64,000 bases of DNA from Centrapalus pauciflorus (taxonomy: Eukaryota; Streptophyta; Magnoliopsida; Asterales; Asteraceae), in NCBI GenBank assembly GCA_020465985.1, contig JAANYP010004869.1:1240001-1304000 (forward strand). Reading direction: 5' to 3'. Position numbers and translations under genes: made by a program. Position 1 is the stretch's first letter; each line of letters begins with the position of its first letter. The notes below the pieces were generated by a model. That model made no database searches. It was given only the letters and a program-made list of their open reading frames with translations, and was not told the DNA's origin. Shown here piece by piece: positions 60,466 through 64,000 of the stretch.

Positions 60466-60716
60466 ATGTAAGCGAGCTATGAGCTACTCAACATCAACTC
60501 GTTAAAAGTTCAAACTAAATGAGCTTGACCTTCGGTCATCAAACTCGTGAGCTTGAATGAGCTTGTATTATATAATAAAATAAACAAATAATAAATATAC
60601 ACATATAAGATACAATTGCAGTAAATCTAAAATATATGATAAAATTTATAATAAAAAATATGATATATAATTAAATAATAATAATTAATTTATATAATAA
60701 AGAAGTCGAGCTCTAA
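60466..60716. mobile_element. Degenerate hAT-like MITE
   Basis: 'gagatgtaagcgagctatga' at the left, repeated 'gagctt' and 'tgagct' motifs, and 'gtcgagctc' at the right resemble the 'gagctcgagct'-rich hAT MITEs common in plants. Ends and target duplication were not resolved. Confidence 0.3.
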
Positions 60717-60723
60717 CATGTAA

Positions 60724-61175
60724 CTAACCCATTGATGACCAACTTGTCCAGGTGAAGGTTTTCTCTTTGCAAACCAAATACCTGAGAGAGAGACTTTGAA
60801 GACTTGAAAAGAAATCCTCCGACCTTACCTCTTCCACTTCTCCCAATGGAGGAGCTTGTTCTGCCACTTCCAAATTACCCGAAGCGCAACCATAACCCAT
60901 GAATAAGCTCATTTTTCACCCTACTATGATCCAATGACTGCACCAGCGCTTAGAAAAAAACTACCGAATCCAATCATCCACCCGAAATACACTACTAGCT
61001 TCGTATCTTACGCCATAAAGATTCTACCTCGAACATTTAAATACGCAATGGTCCATATCTTCAGGTTCTGATTACACAAAACACAATTATCCGAATCCAA
61101 GACAGTTCCTCTACACTGCAGCGTCTTCGTAGGTAAAGCGTTTACCAACTTTCTTGCACAAAACACAATTTCCTT
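60724..61175 (-). pseudogene. LINE reverse-transcriptase zinc-binding fragment
   Basis: On the minus strand from about 61,170 the DNA reads ARKLVNALPTKTLQCRGT followed by DNCVLCNQN and, after a one-base frameshift, EDMDHCVFKCSR. This is the C-x2-C…H-x4-C zinc knuckle and the preceding R/N-x-LPT motif of the domain at the C-terminal end of plant LINE polyproteins. A stop follows, and the 62-codon frame at 60,724-60,912 is the likely eroded remainder. No reverse-transcriptase core is nearby, so it is a 3' fragment. Confidence 0.55.
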
Positions 61176-62165
61176 TTCTTTATTATGTAATTTATGTTCT
61201 CTTTGTGACCATCATCTTCAACTTTCTTCACCATCTTTTTTGATCAAAACTCCTACCATTTACCCCTAATGTTTGACAACAAACCATAAGGAACTTCCTG
61301 ATGAAAACATCTAAGTTGAAGTCAAACAAATATGCATCTTATATAGAATTTCTATTAACCTTAAATTCAAACATCCCCAGAATTTTCAATGTACACATGT
61401 GTATTTAACAACTCCTGTTATTACTTAGTTTGATCAAGAATAACACGAAAATAAACCATCAAAGAGACAAACAGTCAATTGAAGCTTTAACTTCTCTATT
61501 TTGGGGACCAACTAAACAGAATGATACCCAAAAAAAAAAGACAGATAAGAGGCTGACAACAATTAGCCAACTGCCCTCTATCCATGTGATTACCAAATAA
61601 GATGGAATTAGGGAGATTCTTATCAAAGAAGGTCTAGGTAAAAGTAGAACCCATTTCAATAAAAAACACTACATGTAACTAAGAAACCCATCACCAATTA
61701 CGTCAAGGAACAAAAACCCATTAAGCAGGTTCGGTTTCAGAAACTAATTCCCTCTGTCAGCCTGCTTACAATTTTCATAGTCTCGTTTGAAACAGGCATA
61801 ACTCGTAGGGATATAGAATGCACAACATACTTCATTCCTTCAATAGATGGTCAGAAAACCCAAAAAATCTAATCGAATGGTAAAAATCTAAAGCATCAAG
61901 CATTTGGAAAGTTTCATTCTGTTGTTTTATTGCAAATACATAAACATACATATGCATATGCATATGCATGTATGATTGTATGAGGTATACATATACATGC
62001 ATACAAGGTCTGCTTTAATCGATTATAACATCCTAGACAGGAAATGAGGATTATTGTAGTCATTAACTTGTTATTAAATGAATGATTCACCCACCCTTAA
62101 TTGTTGGTTCAAAAATGCTTTGTTCTATTATCATCTTTGTGTGTAATCACTAAAATATGCATTCA
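61176..62165. other. Intergenic DNA, no gene assigned
   Basis: It includes a short 'catatgcatatgcatatgcat' run at about 61,950 and several 'aaacacaatt' phrases. The 66-codon minus-strand frame at 61,459-61,659 is hydrophobic but unrecognised. Confidence 0.35.
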
Positions 62166-62170
62166 TGCAG

Positions 62171-62219
62171 AGCCATCAAGGAGGGCTTATACAACTTTTC
62201 TGGGGGGAAATATGTACCT
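62171..62219 (+). other. Candidate 49-bp micro-exon, plus strand
   Basis: A segment between ttcatgcag and gtaagtaaaa reads AIKEGLYNFSGGKYVP in the only frame that stays in phase. The acceptor and donor are both strong, and the peptide is protein-like. No neighbouring exon or family was recognised. It may be a gene fragment. Confidence 0.3.
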
Positions 62220-62330
62220 GTAAGTAAAATTATTTGTACCCTGGTTGAGGAGATACAGGCGACACTGCGGCAGTATCAAGGAATTTTTTTCCCAAATTAG
62301 GTTGAATTTTGTAATTGTTAATTTGTTATG

Positions 62331-62546
62331 ACAAGTAGGTGGTTTTCTTTTACTTCTTTCAACGTATGTAGTTCGTAGTTTGGAATAGTGACCTTAGTGT
62401 TTGAAATAGAGACCTTAGCTTTTCACACAAACTTACATACATAGACATCACATTCATCAAAGCTAAGGTTACACTATCCCAAACAACTTTAGTGAAGTCA
62501 CTATTCCAAACCACGAACCACCGGAAAAGAACCACCTACTTGTTAT
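62331..62546. mobile_element. Fold-back MITE, about 215 bp
   Basis: The left arm 'acaagtaggtggttttcttt' with 'gtttggaatagtgacctta' pairs with the right arm 'agtcactattccaaaccacg' with 'gaaaagaaccacctacttgt'. The flanks show only a weak 2-4 base duplication, so the superfamily is open. It lies on the downstream side of the minus-strand glycine-rich gene. Confidence 0.65.
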
Positions 62547-63271
62547 AACCATTACAAAAATCAACCTTTTTAAAAAAAAAAAAAAATCAGGTATCAAGTG
62601 ATTGGATTTGACATTATATCCATACCAAAATCTGCATAATGCAGACATTTAGGTCAGATGTCTCATGGTTCAGATGTGCTCTCTAAATCTCCATTACAAG
62701 GCCAGATATTGTCCAGCCCTGTTGTTCACTCGGCACTCGGCACAACTCATTATATCACATGCCTCAAGGAGGATGCATATCCACATTCTTAAAGAACACT
62801 ATTTCACCACTCTCTGTAATCAAAATTCCAGATAGCACAACAATAACACAGTTACTCATTCTCAGAAGAACAGTTTTTATAGGAAGAACAGATGGAAGGT
62901 CATACCAATCAACATGCATTTTACATCACCAATGGACAGTCAAGCTCTCAGGAAACAAGTCAGACTACTTACTAATGGAAAAGTACCATACACATAACAC
63001 ATTACACAAACACAGACGGGAAGTCTTTCTTTATAGTTTCTTCATTAATTTGGGATTAGGCAAAGATCAGTATTCGGTAGTATGAAATAATAAACTAGCC
63101 AACCATGTACAATGCCAAAGAAACATCAAGTACCCCAAACAAATGTTATGACATAAGCAAGCAAATTATATACATTATTTACATTAGATCCATCATAACT
63201 GATCAACATTCTAGTAAAAGAATGGGTAATTGAATTCAGGAGGAGTGAATCAGATGGTGTAATTTACCAAA
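62547..63271. other. Downstream region of the glycine-rich protein gene
   Basis: Probably contains its 3' untranslated region near 63,100-63,271. A plus-strand frame at 62,759-63,085 (108 codons) and a short one near 62,630-62,790 have protein-like composition but no domain. Confidence 0.35.
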
Positions 63272-63790
63272 TTAGCATATTGGAGCAACCCTCAATGGAA
63301 CTTTGTCTCTCCCAGGATCAGAAACTCCATCAGCCAAAATCCTGAACACCTTTTTGAAGGCAAAGTGCAAGCAATTCGAAAAAACAATCCAGCAAAGGAC
63401 TTTATATACAAAATCAAAAGCCGGATCGGATGGCAACGATTCATCCCAGTTAAATCCATCAAAACTACCACCACTGCCTCCACCACCACCAAACGGACCA
63501 TCGCCACCATCAAAGAAACCTCCCCCGTCTTCATCGACATAGGCACCACCTCCGTCAGTTTTCGAGCTTCTTTTAACGCGACAACGTTTTCTAGCCAGTT
63601 TCTTTGGTGCTGTTCTAGGCTTAACAGTCGGTGGAGCTATGGCATCGATCGGAACCATAAGGGCATAGATTTGGAGCTGTTGATCGTGCGAAGAACAGTG
63701 ACGATCCGTGAGGAAATTAGAAAGCCCTAATCCATGGCCATATTTGGTGGCGATTGTTGTTAGGGTATCAGAAATCAGCGAAATCTCCAT
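63272..63790 (-). CDS. Glycine-rich protein with C-terminal hydrophobic segment, uncharacterised
   Basis: A 172-residue single-exon protein whose family I cannot name. Residues 1-50 are moderately hydrophobic, beginning MEISLISDTLTT, and could be an organellar targeting region. Residues 55-77 are strongly basic (KPRTAPKKLARKRCRVKR). Residues 79-113 are a Gly/Asp-rich linker with GGGGGSGGSF. Residues 116-172 look like the conserved core: ESLPSDPAFDFVYKVLCWIV then SNCLHFAFKKVFRIL, a probable membrane-spanning or amphipathic stretch, and a tail ending VPLRVAPIC. The Gly-rich linker between a basic N-terminus and a hydrophobic C-terminus is seen in several small plastid proteins, but that is only an analogy. 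Met45 is an alternative start. The long frames on the opposite strand are shadows of the Gly-rich part. Confidence 0.7.
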   Translation of the reverse strand: MEISLISDTLTTIATKYGHGLGLSNFLTDRHCSSHDQQLQIYALMVPIDAIAPPTVKPRTAPKKLARKRCRVKRSSKTDGGGAYVDEDGGGFFDGGDGPFGGGGGSGGSFDGFNWDESLPSDPAFDFVYKVLCWIVFSNCLHFAFKKVFRILADGVSDPGRDKVPLRVAPIC

Positions 63791-64000
63791 TGTTTCTTTG
63801 AACGATTTTAGTGTATGCCGGAAGATAATTATAATGGATGGGTACAGGGGAAATCGAAAGATATTCCAATTGGTGGCGTGAGGATCTTGTCAAGTTGCGA
63901 GTCAAATTTGTTAAACGTGGAGGATGATCAGATTCCAGTTTGTTGTGGACCGGGGGAATGGAGACCCTTGATTTTGAGATTTTGTCCCAAGTTTACGACT
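63791..64000 (-). promoter_or_regulatory. Presumed leader and promoter of the glycine-rich gene
   Basis: Sequence upstream of the minus-strand ATG. No distinct TATA box is visible apart from a weak attataatta at about 63,827-63,836 (minus strand). The window ends before the full promoter. Confidence 0.3.

Overview
This is plant nuclear DNA, most likely from a eudicot. It is very AT-rich, has spliced genes with plant-type families (a PP2C phosphatase and a group VII ERF transcription factor), and is crowded with plant transposons: a chromovirus-type LTR element, a solo LTR, hAT, MULE, Harbinger and Helitron pieces, a SINE, a LINE remnant, and MITEs embedded in TA microsatellites. No bacterial, organellar or viral gene was seen. 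I cannot name the species.

Layout. From 1 to 6.2 kb there is non-coding DNA with two families of TA-flanked MITEs. At 6.35 kb lies a decayed member of a small-protein family whose two intact members sit at 27.2 and 29.0 kb. A dead GRF-zinc-finger gene lies at 8.2-8.6 kb. From 9.7 to 20.0 kb there is a fully resolved nested insertion: a 9.67-kb non-autonomous LTR retrotransposon (3598-bp LTRs, CCCAT target duplication) sits inside a 614-bp hAT MITE (CATTGACT duplication). From 20 to 27 kb is AT-rich repeat debris.

From 30 to 39 kb there is no convincing complete gene, only two candidate orphan exons, a degenerate triplication, fold-back MITEs and a head-to-head Helitron pair. The four-exon PP2C gene occupies 40.1-41.9 kb. 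A complete minus-strand solo LTR (CTTTG duplication) lies at 44.8-46.8 kb, followed by a dead Harbinger transposase. The ERF-VII gene (two exons, 1.6-kb intron) is at 48.7-51.0 kb. From 52 to 60 kb there are more MITEs, a Helitron terminus carrying a SINE with a 13-bp duplication, and a tandem array of four TA-separated MITEs. A LINE zinc-knuckle remnant is near 61 kb, and a minus-strand glycine-rich protein gene lies at the right end.

The genes do not form a pathway. The most unusual items are the unrecognised small-protein family with a shared 3' flank and a decayed third member, the MITE families confined to TA arrays, the probable intron inside the LTR that contains all its tandem repeats, and in-frame tandem splice acceptors in both the PP2C and ERF genes. 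Transposon families are named from termini, target duplications and encoded motifs read by eye; no database search was possible.
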